From a bacterium (GTDB lineage: Bacteria; Planctomycetota; JAFGQW01), in assembly GCA_030426805.1 (NCBI GenBank), contig JAUHXU010000001.1, positions 1,142,861-1,206,860 on the forward strand: a stretch of DNA of 64,000 bases, written 5' to 3'. Position numbers and translations under genes: made by a program. Shown in pieces: positions 17,758-26,620 of the stretch. The number at the start of each line of letters is the position of its first letter. Positions within the stretch are counted from its first letter, which is position 1. The notes under the pieces were generated by a model. The model searched no databases. It worked only from the letters and a program-made list of their open reading frames with translations, and was not told the DNA's origin.

Positions 17758-18900
17758 ATGCGACCCGGACTGCTACCGATCGTCGCAACCCTCGCGCTCC
17801 TGCACGGCTGCGCGACCCGCTCCGGCTCGCTCGACGCGCCCCCCGGTGTCTCGATCCTCCCGTCCTCGTTCACCGAGGACGCGTGTTGCCTGCTGCATGT
17901 CCGCATCTCCGGCACCGACTATCGCATGCTCCTCGACACCGGATCGAACGGCTGTGTCGTATCCGACCGCATCGCGAAGAACGCGGCGGGCTCCAAGATC
18001 GCCAGAGGGGACACGCTCGTCGACTACACACGCGGCGACGTGAAAGTCGAGGCGACGCACGCGATCCGTCTGGATGAAGTCGTTCTCGGGAAGGTCCGGA
18101 TCGTCGACCTCGACGCGGTAGTCATCGACCTGTCGCTGCTCTGCACGGCGCTGGGCCAACCGATCGACGGACTCATCGGGCTGAAGCCGTTTCGCACGCG
18201 AGTCCTGACCATCGACTACCCACGGCGATGTGTCTCGGTCGGCGACGAGCGCCTTCGCGAGGACCGAGACACGCTGCCGATCCGCCACCCTCACCTGCCG
18301 ATGGTCGACGTCTCGATCGGGCGCGCCCGGTTGCGAGCAGTCCTCGACAGCGGCTCGGGCCTGACGGCTCTTCGCCCCCGGGACGCGGACGGCCGCACGA
18401 CCGGTGTGGAAGAGACGATACGGTCGGCGACGATCAGCGGCGAGCACACGTCGCGCATGATTGAACTCGCCGTCCCGCTCGACGTGGGGCCACTGCGATT
18501 CGACGGCGTGCGCGCGTCGGTCCACGACACGCGATATCCGCGGATCGGCCTCGAAGAACTGCGTCGGCTTCGGGTCACCTTCGATCAGCTCTCGCGCCTG
18601 GTGCGCCTGGAGCGTGTCGCCGCGAAGCCCCCGACTGCCGACTCGCCGAGCGCGGCATGCTGCGAACGGCACGATCGGCCGCTGCTGCGGGGGACCGCGC
18701 CGGTCGTCTACGGCTTGCCGAACCTCTACCTCGAGGCACTCGCACCGCGGAGCCGCGAGTTCCCGCACGCCAACAGCTCGGTCAACCACGGGTGCGGCGT
18801 GATCGAGGAGAACCCGGGCACCGAGCCGGTGTGGTTCTGCCCGGACTGCCGCGCGGCCGAGCGAGCGTGGTTCGAAGCGCACGGCAACGGCGAGCGATAG
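17758..18900 (+). CDS. Lipoprotein aspartyl protease, tandem retropepsin-like domains plus Cys-rich tail
   Basis: The 380-residue protein has a lipobox (ALLHGC, Cys18), so it is probably a membrane-anchored lipoprotein. It has two aspartyl-protease-like halves: LLDTGSNGCVV with Asp60, and VLDSGSGLTAL with Asp197. This gives a single-chain, pepsin-like pair of active-site loops. Residues 300-380 form a separate module with CC...H...H...HGCGV...WFCPDCR, which could bind a metal; I have seen this tail as a stand-alone small protein type, but do not know its role. AAGGAA precedes the ATG. Proteolysis in the periplasm is the likely activity. Confidence 0.72.
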   Translation: MRPGLLPIVATLALLHGCATRSGSLDAPPGVSILPSSFTEDACCLLHVRISGTDYRMLLDTGSNGCVVSDRIAKNAAGSKIARGDTLVDYTRGDVKVEATHAIRLDEVVLGKVRIVDLDAVVIDLSLLCTALGQPIDGLIGLKPFRTRVLTIDYPRRCVSVGDERLREDRDTLPIRHPHLPMVDVSIGRARLRAVLDSGSGLTALRPRDADGRTTGVEETIRSATISGEHTSRMIELAVPLDVGPLRFDGVRASVHDTRYPRIGLEELRRLRVTFDQLSRLVRLERVAAKPPTADSPSAACCERHDRPLLRGTAPVVYGLPNLYLEALAPRSREFPHANSSVNHGCGVIEENPGTEPVWFCPDCRAAERAWFEAHGNGER

Positions 18901-18930
18901 CCGCGCAGGGCTGACCGCACTCCCGGTCGC

Positions 18931-20547
18931 CTACGGACCCGCCGCTCCCGTCAGCGTCGCCCAGTCGAGATCGAAGCGGGCGAGGTACTTGCGCAGGCGG
19001 TCGGCGTCGTTCGGGCGCTTTTTCTTCGCGCGTGACGCGGCGAAGAGGGTACGGCCGGCGTCCGACAAGCTCCGGGCGCGGCGGCAGACCGCGACGACGT
19101 CGGCGAGTTGCACGCGGTCGAAGCGGTCGAGCGCCGCGACGGCGTCGGTGCCGAGCACGTCGGTCAGCGCATCGTCGGCATCCGAGGACGGGTCGTCCGC
19201 GGCGGCACGCCAGCGGTCGGCGAGGCGCGCGCACTCCTCGTCTGCGAGGTCGACCGTGATACGACCCGCGGGGGCAAGCGTCGCCATCCGGGTGATCGCG
19301 GCGTTCAGATCGCGGAAGTTCCCGCGCCACGCCGACGTCGGATCGGTCGCGAACTGCAGGAAACGGCGTCGGGCCTCGCGGTTGAAGCGCGCCTGGCGCC
19401 CGATCGACTCGGCCGCGCGTGCGAGTTCGAAGTCTACGTTCGGCTCGATGTCCTCGCGCCGATCCGCGAGGCCGAGCAGCTCGAACGCCCACAGGTCGAT
19501 GCGTGCGAGCAGGTCCTCGCGAAACGTGCCGCGCGCGACCGCCGCGCGCAGGTCGCGGTTGGAGCCGGCGATCAACTGAAAGTCGCTCTCGACGTCGCGA
19601 TCGGCGCCCACGGGCAGGAAGCGCCGTTCCTCGATCGCCCGCAGCAGCATCGCCTGCTCGTCGAGGCCGAGCTCGCCGATCTCGTCGAGGAACAGCACGC
19701 CCTCGTCGGCCGCGCGCAGCAGGCCGTCGCGCGCGGTGACCGCGCCGGTGAACGCGCCCTTCTCGTGCCCGAACAGTGCCGACATTGCGCCGTCGCCCCG
19801 CAGCGTCGCACAGTTGACCTCGACGAACGCGCCGTCGACGTGGCGACGGTCGCGCTTCAGCTCGTAGATCCGCCGCGCGAGTGCGGTCTTGCCGGCACCG
19901 GTCGGGCCGGTGAGCAGGATCGGCGCCGGCGACGCGAGCGCGACCCGCTCGATCCGCTCCATCATCGCGTTGAAGCGGGTGCTCCGCGTATCGATGCCGG
20001 CCTTCAGGAACGACTGCCCCTCGGCGTGCTCCTCGGCGTGGCGCTGCGCGATCCGGTCGTAGCGCGAGATGTCGAGGTCGATCACCTGGTAGTGACCGAC
20101 GCCGTCTCGCTCGTGGCGCCCCGGCGGCGACGTCTGGATCAGCCGACCGGGCAGGTAGCGCGACTCGGTGAGCAGGAAGAGGCAGATCTGCGCGACGTGC
20201 GTGCCGGTCGTGATGTGCACGAGGTAGTCCTCGCGCTCGGGGTCGAACGCGTAGCCGCGCGCGAACGCGTGCAACGTGCCGTAGACCTCCTCGAAGTCCC
20301 ACGGGTCGGCGAAGTCGACCGGGTGGACGCGGACCTCGGTCTCCGGGGAGACGTGGGCGATGTCGCCGACGATCGTGTCGGCGAGCCGGTGGTAGCGCGG
20401 CCCGGCGAGGAGCTCGAGCCGATCGACGACCAGGTCGGACTGCTGACAGAGCGACAGCGTCGGGCGCCACTTCTCCCACCGCGCACCGCGCGAACCGGTG
20501 TCGAGCGCGATCCCGAGCAGCCCGATCGCGACCGTCTTCCGCGTCAT
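18931..20547 (-). CDS. rtcR: RtcR, sigma-54-dependent activator of the RNA repair operon
   Basis: The 538-residue activator has an N-terminal CARF-like domain (residues 1-185; LLGIALDTGSRGARWEKWRPTL at the start; THVAQICLFLLTESRY later), which in this family is thought to bind a ligand derived from damaged RNA. The AAA+ core follows, with Walker A GPTGAGKTALARR, the sigma-54 contact loop GAFTGA, and Walker B VLFLDEIGE. The C-terminus carries a weak HTH (LSDAGRTLFAASRAKKKR). GGAGG lies before the ATG. It is divergent from rtcA-rtcB, the standard arrangement, and should activate them in the presence of 2',3'-cyclic phosphate RNA ends. Confidence 0.95.
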   Translation of the reverse strand: MTRKTVAIGLLGIALDTGSRGARWEKWRPTLSLCQQSDLVVDRLELLAGPRYHRLADTIVGDIAHVSPETEVRVHPVDFADPWDFEEVYGTLHAFARGYAFDPEREDYLVHITTGTHVAQICLFLLTESRYLPGRLIQTSPPGRHERDGVGHYQVIDLDISRYDRIAQRHAEEHAEGQSFLKAGIDTRSTRFNAMMERIERVALASPAPILLTGPTGAGKTALARRIYELKRDRRHVDGAFVEVNCATLRGDGAMSALFGHEKGAFTGAVTARDGLLRAADEGVLFLDEIGELGLDEQAMLLRAIEERRFLPVGADRDVESDFQLIAGSNRDLRAAVARGTFREDLLARIDLWAFELLGLADRREDIEPNVDFELARAAESIGRQARFNREARRRFLQFATDPTSAWRGNFRDLNAAITRMATLAPAGRITVDLADEECARLADRWRAAADDPSSDADDALTDVLGTDAVAALDRFDRVQLADVVAVCRRARSLSDAGRTLFAASRAKKKRPNDADRLRKYLARFDLDWATLTGAAGP

Positions 20548-20694
20548 TGGATCCCTCCTGTTGGATAGAATCTTATAACACAGGATAGCCCCGACCTCGC
20601 GACGACTCGCCGTCCGCCGACCCTCCGACCGCGATCGATACCGATCCTGGCCGTTTTGAGCGTTTTCGCGGCCTTTCACGAGTTTCGCTGCCGG

Positions 20695-20713
20695 TTCGGC
20701 ACGCGGTGCGCTT
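20695..20713 (+). promoter_or_regulatory. Sigma-54 (-24/-12) promoter of rtcA-rtcB
   Basis: The sequence TTCGGCACGCGGTGCGCTT matches the sigma-54 consensus TGGCACG-N4-TTGC(A/T). GG and GC are separated by exactly 10 bases, GGCACG is intact, and the -12 side reads GCGC. The predicted start point lies about 30 bases before the rtcA ATG. Since the divergent gene is RtcR, a sigma-54 activator, this is a strong fit. Activator sites should lie between it and rtcR; I see only a repeated GGATAG there and no clear palindrome. Confidence 0.75.
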
Positions 20714-20754
20714 TGCTGGGGTCGAACGAAACGAGACCGGAAGGAACGAGACCA

Positions 20755-21786
20755 ATGTTGACGATCGACGGATCCCGCGGCGAAGGCGGAGGACAGGTGC
20801 TTCGCACGTCGCTCGCGCTGTCCGTCGCGACCCGAACGCCCATCGTCATCGAGAACATCCGGGCGGGTCGCAAGAAGCCGGGCTTGCTCCGGCAGCACCT
20901 CACCGCCGTCGAGGCGGCGCGGGTGATCAGCGGTGCGCGAGTCGAGGGTGCGTCCCTCGGCTCGCGCCGGGTCACGTTCGCGCCCGGCGACGTGCGCCCC
21001 GGCACCTACGAGTTCGCGATCGGCTCGGGCGGCAGTGCGCTGCTCGTCGCGCAGACCGTATTGCCGCCCCTGCTGACCGCGTCGGCGCCGTCGACGATCA
21101 CGGTCGTCGGCGGCACCCACAACCCGATGGCGCCGCCGTTCGAGTTCTTCGAGCGTGCGTTCCTCGGCTGCGTGAACCGCCAGGGCCCCGAGGTCCATGC
21201 GGTGCTCGAGCGGCCGGGGTTCATGGTCGCCGGCGGCGGACGCGTGCAGGTGCACGTGAAGCCGGCGGCGTCGCTCGACGGATTCGAGTTGCTCGACGCC
21301 GGGGCGCGGGTGCGCCGCGAGGCGCGCGTGCTGATCGCCGGCCTGCCGCCGAGCGTCGGCAGCCGCGAGTTGCGCGCGCTCGTCGACGGCCTCGACCTCC
21401 GCGCCGACGAAGGACGCGTCGACGAGGTCAACGCCGTCGGGATCGGCAACGCGATCGTCTGCACGCTCGAGCACGAACACGTGACCGAGGTGTTCAGCGC
21501 ATTCGGCGAGCGCGGCGTGCGCGCCGAAGCCGTCGCGGGCCGACTCGTCCGCGACGTGCGGAGCTATCTCGCGGCCGGTGCGCCGGTGGGCCGACGCCTC
21601 GCCGACCAGCTGCTGATTCCCCTCGCACTCGCCGGTGGTGGCGCGTTCCGCACCGGCCCACTCTCGAAACACACGAAGACGAACATGACCGTGATCCGCG
21701 ACTTCCTGCCGGTCGATTTCGACGTCGAAGACGACGACGGCGCGACCCGGATCACCGTGAAAGCCGCATCACCAGGAAAGGAATAG
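20755..21786 (+). CDS. rtcA: RNA 3'-terminal phosphate cyclase RtcA
   Basis: RtcA uses ATP to convert RNA 3'-phosphate ends to 2',3'-cyclic phosphates through an adenylated histidine. The 343 residues match the family: GSRGEGGGQVLRTSLALS at the N-terminus, VGGTHNPMAPPFEFF in the middle, and a C-terminal KHTKTNMTVIRDFLP region carrying the catalytic-type His. The insert domain is the usual size. The start has an AAGGAA site, and rtcB follows four bases after the stop, so one mRNA serves both. Confidence 0.95.
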   Translation: MLTIDGSRGEGGGQVLRTSLALSVATRTPIVIENIRAGRKKPGLLRQHLTAVEAARVISGARVEGASLGSRRVTFAPGDVRPGTYEFAIGSGGSALLVAQTVLPPLLTASAPSTITVVGGTHNPMAPPFEFFERAFLGCVNRQGPEVHAVLERPGFMVAGGGRVQVHVKPAASLDGFELLDAGARVRREARVLIAGLPPSVGSRELRALVDGLDLRADEGRVDEVNAVGIGNAIVCTLEHEHVTEVFSAFGERGVRAEAVAGRLVRDVRSYLAAGAPVGRRLADQLLIPLALAGGGAFRTGPLSKHTKTNMTVIRDFLPVDFDVEDDDGATRITVKAASPGKE

Positions 21787-21790
21787 ACCG

Positions 21791-22972
21791 ATGAACACGA
21801 CGCGTAGTGAATCGGCGCCGTGGCGCCAGTGGGGAACGGACCTCGAAGCGCAGTCGGTCCGCCAGATGGAAAACGCGTGCCGGCTGCCGGTCGCGGTGCG
21901 CGGGGCGCTGATGCCCGATGCGCACTTGGGCTACGGCCTGCCGATCGGCGGGGTGCTCGCGACGAAGAACGCGGTGATTCCGTACGCGGTCGGCGTCGAC
22001 ATCGCGTGCCGGATGAAGATGACGGTGCTCGACCTGCCGACGACCGCACTCGACGACGACACCGACCGTCTGAAGAAGGCGATCAGCGCCGAGACGCGGT
22101 TCGGAATCGGGGCGGGCTTCAAGCGCCGTCGCCAGCATCCGGTGATGGACCGCGACTGGGAGGTCAGCCTCCCCACGGCGCAGATGAAGGACCGCGCGTG
22201 GAAGCAGCTCGGCTCGAGCGGAAGCGGAAACCACTTCGTCGAGTTCGGCATCCTCGAGGTGTTGAACGAGGCGGCCGGCATCGCGCCGGGGCGCTGGCTC
22301 GCGTTGCTGTCGCACAGCGGAAGCCGCGGTGCCGGCGCCAACGTCGCCGCCTACTTCTCGAAGCTCGCGATGAAGAAGCGTCCGGAGTTGCCGCAGGAGC
22401 TGAAGCACCTCGCGTGGCTCGACCTCGATTCGTCGGCCGGGCAGGAGTACTGGGCGGCGATGGAGTTGATGGGCGAGTACGCGGCGGCGAACCACGCGTG
22501 CATCCACCGGCACATCGCCGAGCACCTCGGGGTCGAGGTCCTGCTCGACGTCGAGAACCACCACAACTACGCATGGAAGGAAGTTCACGACGGCGAGGAG
22601 GTGATCGTGCACCGAAAGGGCGCGACGCCGGCCGGCGACGGCGTGCTCGGGATCATCCCCGGCTCGATGGCGAGTCCGGCGTTCATCGTGCGCGGCAAGG
22701 GAAACGCCGAGTCGCTCGAGTCGGCCGCGCACGGCGCCGGTCGACTGATGAGCCGCACGGCCGCGAAGAAGAAGTTCAAGTGGCCCGAGGTGCAGAAGCT
22801 CCTCGACGAGCGCGGCGTGACGCTGATGTCGGCCGGCCTCGACGAGGTCCCGTGGGCCTACAAGGACATCGAGACCGTGATGGCCGCGCAGACCGACCTC
22901 GTCGAACCGCTCGCGCGCTTCGACCCGAAGCTCGTCAAGATGGCCCCCGGCGGCGAACGCCCGGAGGATTGA
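21791..22972 (+). CDS. rtcB: RNA-splicing/repair ligase RtcB
   Basis: RtcB seals RNA 2',3'-cyclic phosphate (or 3'-phosphate) ends to 5'-OH ends using GTP and Mn2+. The 393 residues show the metal site GVDIACRMKM (Asp70, Cys73), GSSGSGNHFVEFG, LLSHSGSRG, VENHHNYAW, and the GSMASPAFIVRGKG region close to the guanylylated-His area (ESAAHGAGRLMSR). All expected motifs are intact. It is co-transcribed with rtcA under RtcR control. Its stop lies ten bases before the large nested hairpin. Confidence 0.96.
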   Translation: MNTTRSESAPWRQWGTDLEAQSVRQMENACRLPVAVRGALMPDAHLGYGLPIGGVLATKNAVIPYAVGVDIACRMKMTVLDLPTTALDDDTDRLKKAISAETRFGIGAGFKRRRQHPVMDRDWEVSLPTAQMKDRAWKQLGSSGSGNHFVEFGILEVLNEAAGIAPGRWLALLSHSGSRGAGANVAAYFSKLAMKKRPELPQELKHLAWLDLDSSAGQEYWAAMELMGEYAAANHACIHRHIAEHLGVEVLLDVENHHNYAWKEVHDGEEVIVHRKGATPAGDGVLGIIPGSMASPAFIVRGKGNAESLESAAHGAGRLMSRTAAKKKFKWPEVQKLLDERGVTLMSAGLDEVPWAYKDIETVMAAQTDLVEPLARFDPKLVKMAPGGERPED

Positions 22973-22982
22973 GATCCGAATT

Positions 22983-23050
22983 TGTCCCTCAACGCTGCCA
23001 TTTCCCCGTTTGAAGCCCTTCAAACGCTAAGTTGGCAGCGTTGAGGGACA
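22983..23050 (+). repeat. Nested perfect inverted repeat after rtcB (18-bp outer, 9-bp inner stem)
   Basis: The outer arms TGTCCCTCAACGCTGCCA and its exact reverse complement are 18 bases each, with no mismatch. Between them sits a second hairpin, CGTTTGAAG-CC-CTTCAAACG (9 bp, 2-base loop), flanked by six unpaired bases on each side. No T-run follows, so it is not a classic intrinsic terminator, though it could still stop convergent transcription. It starts ten bases after the rtcB stop and ends exactly where the reading frame of a decayed minus-strand gene stops. Alternatives are a mobile REP-like element, a structured RNA, or an operon 3'-end stabiliser. Confidence 0.85.
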
Positions 23051-23308
23051 TTATTCGATGTGAAGCGTCGTCGTGCCGTTCGGACCCGATCCGATCATCA
23101 CCGGCACGCGCTGCTCGCCCCCGCCCTCGTGACTCGCGCGCAACTCCCACTGCCCGGGCTGCATCGCCCCGATATCCGCCACGCCACCGGAAGTCGTCGT
23201 CGCTCTCGCCACGCCGAACCGTGAATCACCGCGTTGATGCGATCCGCATGTCGAATCCCGGGCAAGAAGGACGCGCACGCCGCCGGCTCGGCGCGGCGGA
23301 GTCGGCAA
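23051..23308 (-). pseudogene. Probable remnant: C-terminus of an exported carboxypeptidase-regulatory-like protein
   Basis: The last 45-50 codons of this minus-strand frame read TSGGVADIGAMQPGQWELRASHEGGG and end with MIGSGPNGTTTLHIE. This looks like the terminal beta-sandwich of a carboxypeptidase-regulatory or Ig-like domain, a type abundant in this window. The upstream part becomes arginine-rich noise with no start, signal peptide or ribosome site, so I read it as the tail of a gene whose 5' portion was lost. From here to the sulfatase ATG, about 170 bases, I see only that gene's leader and its GAAGGAGG site. A short real gene is possible but unlikely. Confidence 0.4.
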
Positions 23309-23476
23309 TCGACCGACGTCTCGTTGTCTCTTCCCGCAGACGACCCGTCAAGATTCTCCGTCTGCGCCGGCTCCGCCTTGTCATTGTCGACCCGGGTATC
23401 CTATCCGTCCAACGGTAGAACGTCGTCCGGCACCACCGGACGCTCTTGTCACGTCTCGATTCCCGAAGGAGGCATC

Positions 23477-25060
23477 ATGCAACGCCCAACGTCCCTTCTC
23501 GCCCTGTTCGCGGTCGGCCTGCTCGCGTTCGCCGCGGGTAGCGCGAACGCTCAGGAGGGCAAGAAGCCCAACATCCTCGTGATCTGGGGCGACGACATCG
23601 GCATCTCGAACATCAGCCACAACAACCGCGGCATGATGGGCTATCGGACGCCGAACATCGATCGCATCGCGAAGGAGGGCATCGCCTTCACCGACTACTA
23701 CGGGCAGCAGAGCTGCACCGCGGGTCGCGCGGCGTTCCTCGGCGGCAACGTGCCGGTGCGCACGGGGATGACGAAGGTCGGCCTGCCGAGCGCGAAGGAA
23801 GGCTGGCAGAAGACCGACGTCACGATCGCGACCGTGATGAAGAGTCTCGGCTACGCGACCGGCCAGTTCGGCAAGAACCACCAGGGGGACCGCGACGAGC
23901 ACCTGCCGACGATGCACGGGTTCGACGAGTTCTTCGGCAACCTCTACCACTTGAACGCCGAGGAAGAGCCGGAGAACCGCGACTATCCCGGCGACATGGT
24001 GCTGCCGAACGGCAAGAAGTTCCGCGAAGCCTACGGCCCGCGCGGCGTCCTGAAGTGCAAGGCATCGGGCGGCGAGCAGCAGCAGATCGAGGATACCGGC
24101 CCGCTGTCGAAGAAGCGGATGGAGACGGTCGATGACGAGACCGTCGCCGCGGCGAAGGACTTCATCAAGCGCCAGAACGCCGCCGGCAAGCCATTCTTCT
24201 GCTGGTGGAACGGCACGCGCATGCACTTCCGCACGCACGTGAAGAAGGAGCACAAGGGCATCTCCGGCCCCGACGGTGACGAGTATCACGACGGCATGGT
24301 CGAGCACGACCTGCACGTCGGCGAGCTGCTCAAGCTCCTCGACGAGCTCGGCATCGCCGACAATACCGTGGTCTTCTACTCGACCGACAACGGCCCGCAC
24401 TACAACACGTGGCCGGACGCCGGCACGACGCCGTTCCGCAGCGAGAAGAACTCGAACTGGGAAGGCGCCTACCGCGTGCCCGCGTTCATCCGCTGGCCCG
24501 GGCAGTTCAAGGCGGGCACGACGCTCAACGGCATCGTGTCGCACGAGGATTGGCTTCCGACGTTCGCCGCGATCGGTGGCGACCCGGCCATGACGAAGAA
24601 GCTGCGTGACGGCGTCGAGCTGAACGGTCGCAAGTACCGCAACTACATCGACGGCTACAACATGGTCGACTACCTCACCGGCAAGTCGAAGGAGTCGCCG
24701 CGCAAGAAGTTCATCTACGTCAACGACGACGGCCAGGTCGTCGCGATGCGCTACGACGCGTGGAAGGCCGTGTTCCTCGAGAACCGCGGCCAGGCGTTCG
24801 AGGTGTGGCGCGAGCCGTTCACCGAGCTGCGCGTGCCGCTCCTGTTCAACCTCCGGCGCGATCCGTTCGAGCGCGCGCAGCACAACGCGACGGTCTACAA
24901 CGACTGGTTCCTGTCGCGCGCGTTCGTGCTCGCACCGATGCAGCAGGTCGCCGCGAACTTCCTGAAGTCGATGGTGGACTACCCGCCGAGCCAGACGCCC
25001 GGCTCGTTCAACCTCGAGAAGGTGCAGAAGCAGATCGAGTCCGGCCTCAGCGGACGCTGA
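23477..25060 (+). CDS. Secreted sulfatase (C-x-A-x-R formylglycine type)
   Basis: The 527-residue enzyme has a signal peptide ending near ANAQ-EG. The N-terminal metal site is NILVIWGDDIG. The formylglycine motif is SCTAGRAAF; the cysteine would be oxidised to the catalytic aldehyde. FYSTDNGPHYNTW carries further metal ligands (DN), and the HEDWLPTFAAI motif is typical of family S1. It should hydrolyse sulfate esters, with an unknown glycan or aryl substrate. The start follows GAAGGAGG. It is paralogous to the sulfatase at 35.8-37.4 kb. A 12-bp terminator hairpin follows. Confidence 0.92.
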   Translation: MQRPTSLLALFAVGLLAFAAGSANAQEGKKPNILVIWGDDIGISNISHNNRGMMGYRTPNIDRIAKEGIAFTDYYGQQSCTAGRAAFLGGNVPVRTGMTKVGLPSAKEGWQKTDVTIATVMKSLGYATGQFGKNHQGDRDEHLPTMHGFDEFFGNLYHLNAEEEPENRDYPGDMVLPNGKKFREAYGPRGVLKCKASGGEQQQIEDTGPLSKKRMETVDDETVAAAKDFIKRQNAAGKPFFCWWNGTRMHFRTHVKKEHKGISGPDGDEYHDGMVEHDLHVGELLKLLDELGIADNTVVFYSTDNGPHYNTWPDAGTTPFRSEKNSNWEGAYRVPAFIRWPGQFKAGTTLNGIVSHEDWLPTFAAIGGDPAMTKKLRDGVELNGRKYRNYIDGYNMVDYLTGKSKESPRKKFIYVNDDGQVVAMRYDAWKAVFLENRGQAFEVWREPFTELRVPLLFNLRRDPFERAQHNATVYNDWFLSRAFVLAPMQQVAANFLKSMVDYPPSQTPGSFNLEKVQKQIESGLSGR

Positions 25061-25062
25061 TC

Positions 25063-25117
25063 GCCACGCGGAGGAACCGTGCCATCGGGGATGAGCACGG
25101 TTCCTCTGCCTCGTGGC
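25063..25117 (+). terminator. Strong hairpin between two convergent genes
   Basis: A perfect 12-bp stem GAGGAACCGTGC / GCACGGTTCCTC with a 12-base loop is extended by an outer 6-bp stem GCCACG / CGTGGC. It lies in the gap between the sulfatase stop and the end of the convergent exported protein, and so can serve both. No U-tract is present on either strand. Confidence 0.7.
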
Positions 25118-25121
25118 CGAG

Positions 25122-26552
25122 TCAGCGACGGGGTGTGTGTTCCAGGCGCACCTCGACGTCGATCGGGAGCCCCTTCGGAAACCGCGCACCGACGAACCCG
25201 TCGTGCGACACGGAGACATCGCCGGCCGCGACGACCGGAATGACCGCGACGCCTCGGTCGTCGGTCTCGGTCATCCACCCGACGCCGCTCACCAGGGCAC
25301 CGGCGATCGGGGCACCCGCCTCGTCGATGACCCGGACTTCACGCGTCGGGACGCGACCGCGGAGGTCGAAGTCGATGCCCACGGTCGGTCTCGACGCCGG
25401 CGTCACGGGCCACTCGGCGACGAACGCGTCCTGCCCGGGACCGGTCTGCAACTCGACGCGGAGCAGCACGGGCGCGCCGACCGGGAGTCGATCGCACACA
25501 TAACGCCCGTCGGCACGCACATGTCCGACGTCGACGCGAACGCCTTGGAAGAACGCGAGCACGATGAACCGCTCGGCCGGGATCCCCTTCGGCGGCGTGA
25601 TCGTTCCGCGCACGACGGCGTGGCACTCGACGGGCAGGTCCACGACCGCCCCGGCCTTCGCGCGCCGCGCGACCGGCGGAAACCCGCGACTGCACGCGCG
25701 AAGCTCGAACGGCGCGTCGGTCGGAATCCCCCAGATCGCGAACCGGCCCTCGCGGTCGACCGGCGCTCCATACGCCCCGCGCCGAACGAGGTGGGGATTC
25801 CAACTGACGCATACGAACGGCGGGATCGCCTCGTCCTGGCGCTTGCGCAGCTCGACCTCGTCGGTACCCGTCGGGTGCAACTCCACCCAGGCCGGATGGC
25901 GCAGCGGCAACACGCCGCCGGTCAAGCGACCCCGCGCAAGACACGTCGCGGCGCCGAGGCGCACGTCGTCCAGTGCGTGCACCTCGTTCGTGAGCGGCCG
26001 GTCGATCGCGACCTCGGCGGCACCGATCGCCCGGCCGTTGCGCATCGCGACGAAGCGAAGCGCGAGCAACCGCCAGTGCGGTGCGATCGCGAACGCGACA
26101 CGTCCGCCCCCGGCGACCGGCAGCCGATCGCGAGCGCCCCGCGCACGACGACCGTCCTCGCGAACGATGCGCTGCACGACGACCGTGTCGCCATCGACGA
26201 GCGGCGTGCCGTTCGTGTCGAGCAGTCGCACATCGAGGAACGGACGCTGCAAGTACTTGACGACACGTCGCCGCACTGTCGCGCCCGCGCGATCCGGCCC
26301 CTCGATCCCCGTCGCGCACACCCACAGGGGTCCGGTCGCCAGCGCGGCGACCGACTCGCCGACCGGCACGCCGTCGAGCACCGCCCGCCCGCGCGTGACC
26401 TGCACGTCACGACCGGAGATGTGCACCGTACCGGTCACGACCCATGGCCGTCCGCTCTGCGTGACGAAATCGATCTCCACGCGGCCGGTCTCCTGCCCGA
26501 CGGCAGCGGACGCAATCATCAGGACGAGGATGGCGAGGGCAATTCGGGGCAC
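25122..26552 (-). CDS. Exported multi-Ig/carboxypeptidase-regulatory-like protein
   Basis: The product is 476 residues, with a GTG start preceded by GGAGG and a signal peptide ending near AAVGQE. The chain is almost all beta, with repeated patterns such as VRLLDTNGTPLVDGDTVVV, REVRVIDEAGAPIAGALVSG and EFTDDRGVAVIPV-like turns, typical of carboxypeptidase-regulatory-like domains. I count perhaps four. No enzyme domain is seen. Similar domains occur in the anti-sigma protein at the left edge. Function unknown, probably envelope or surface related. Confidence 0.6.
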   Translation of the reverse strand: MPRIALAILVLMIASAAVGQETGRVEIDFVTQSGRPWVVTGTVHISGRDVQVTRGRAVLDGVPVGESVAALATGPLWVCATGIEGPDRAGATVRRRVVKYLQRPFLDVRLLDTNGTPLVDGDTVVVQRIVREDGRRARGARDRLPVAGGGRVAFAIAPHWRLLALRFVAMRNGRAIGAAEVAIDRPLTNEVHALDDVRLGAATCLARGRLTGGVLPLRHPAWVELHPTGTDEVELRKRQDEAIPPFVCVSWNPHLVRRGAYGAPVDREGRFAIWGIPTDAPFELRACSRGFPPVARRAKAGAVVDLPVECHAVVRGTITPPKGIPAERFIVLAFFQGVRVDVGHVRADGRYVCDRLPVGAPVLLRVELQTGPGQDAFVAEWPVTPASRPTVGIDFDLRGRVPTREVRVIDEAGAPIAGALVSGVGWMTETDDRGVAVIPVVAAGDVSVSHDGFVGARFPKGLPIDVEVRLEHTPRR

Positions 26553-26608
26553 GCGGGGACCTCCGCGGTCGAGTCTACCCGGCCCGACGCGTCAGGCCAG
26601 CGGTTTCG

Positions 26609-26614
26609 TATCAT
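26609..26614 (+). promoter_or_regulatory. Putative -10 element (leaderless gene)
   Basis: TATCAT lies six bases before the GTG of the following gene, with no ribosome site between. Only a short leader, or none, is possible. No good -35 is visible. Confidence 0.35.
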
Positions 26615-26620
26615 GGCGAC

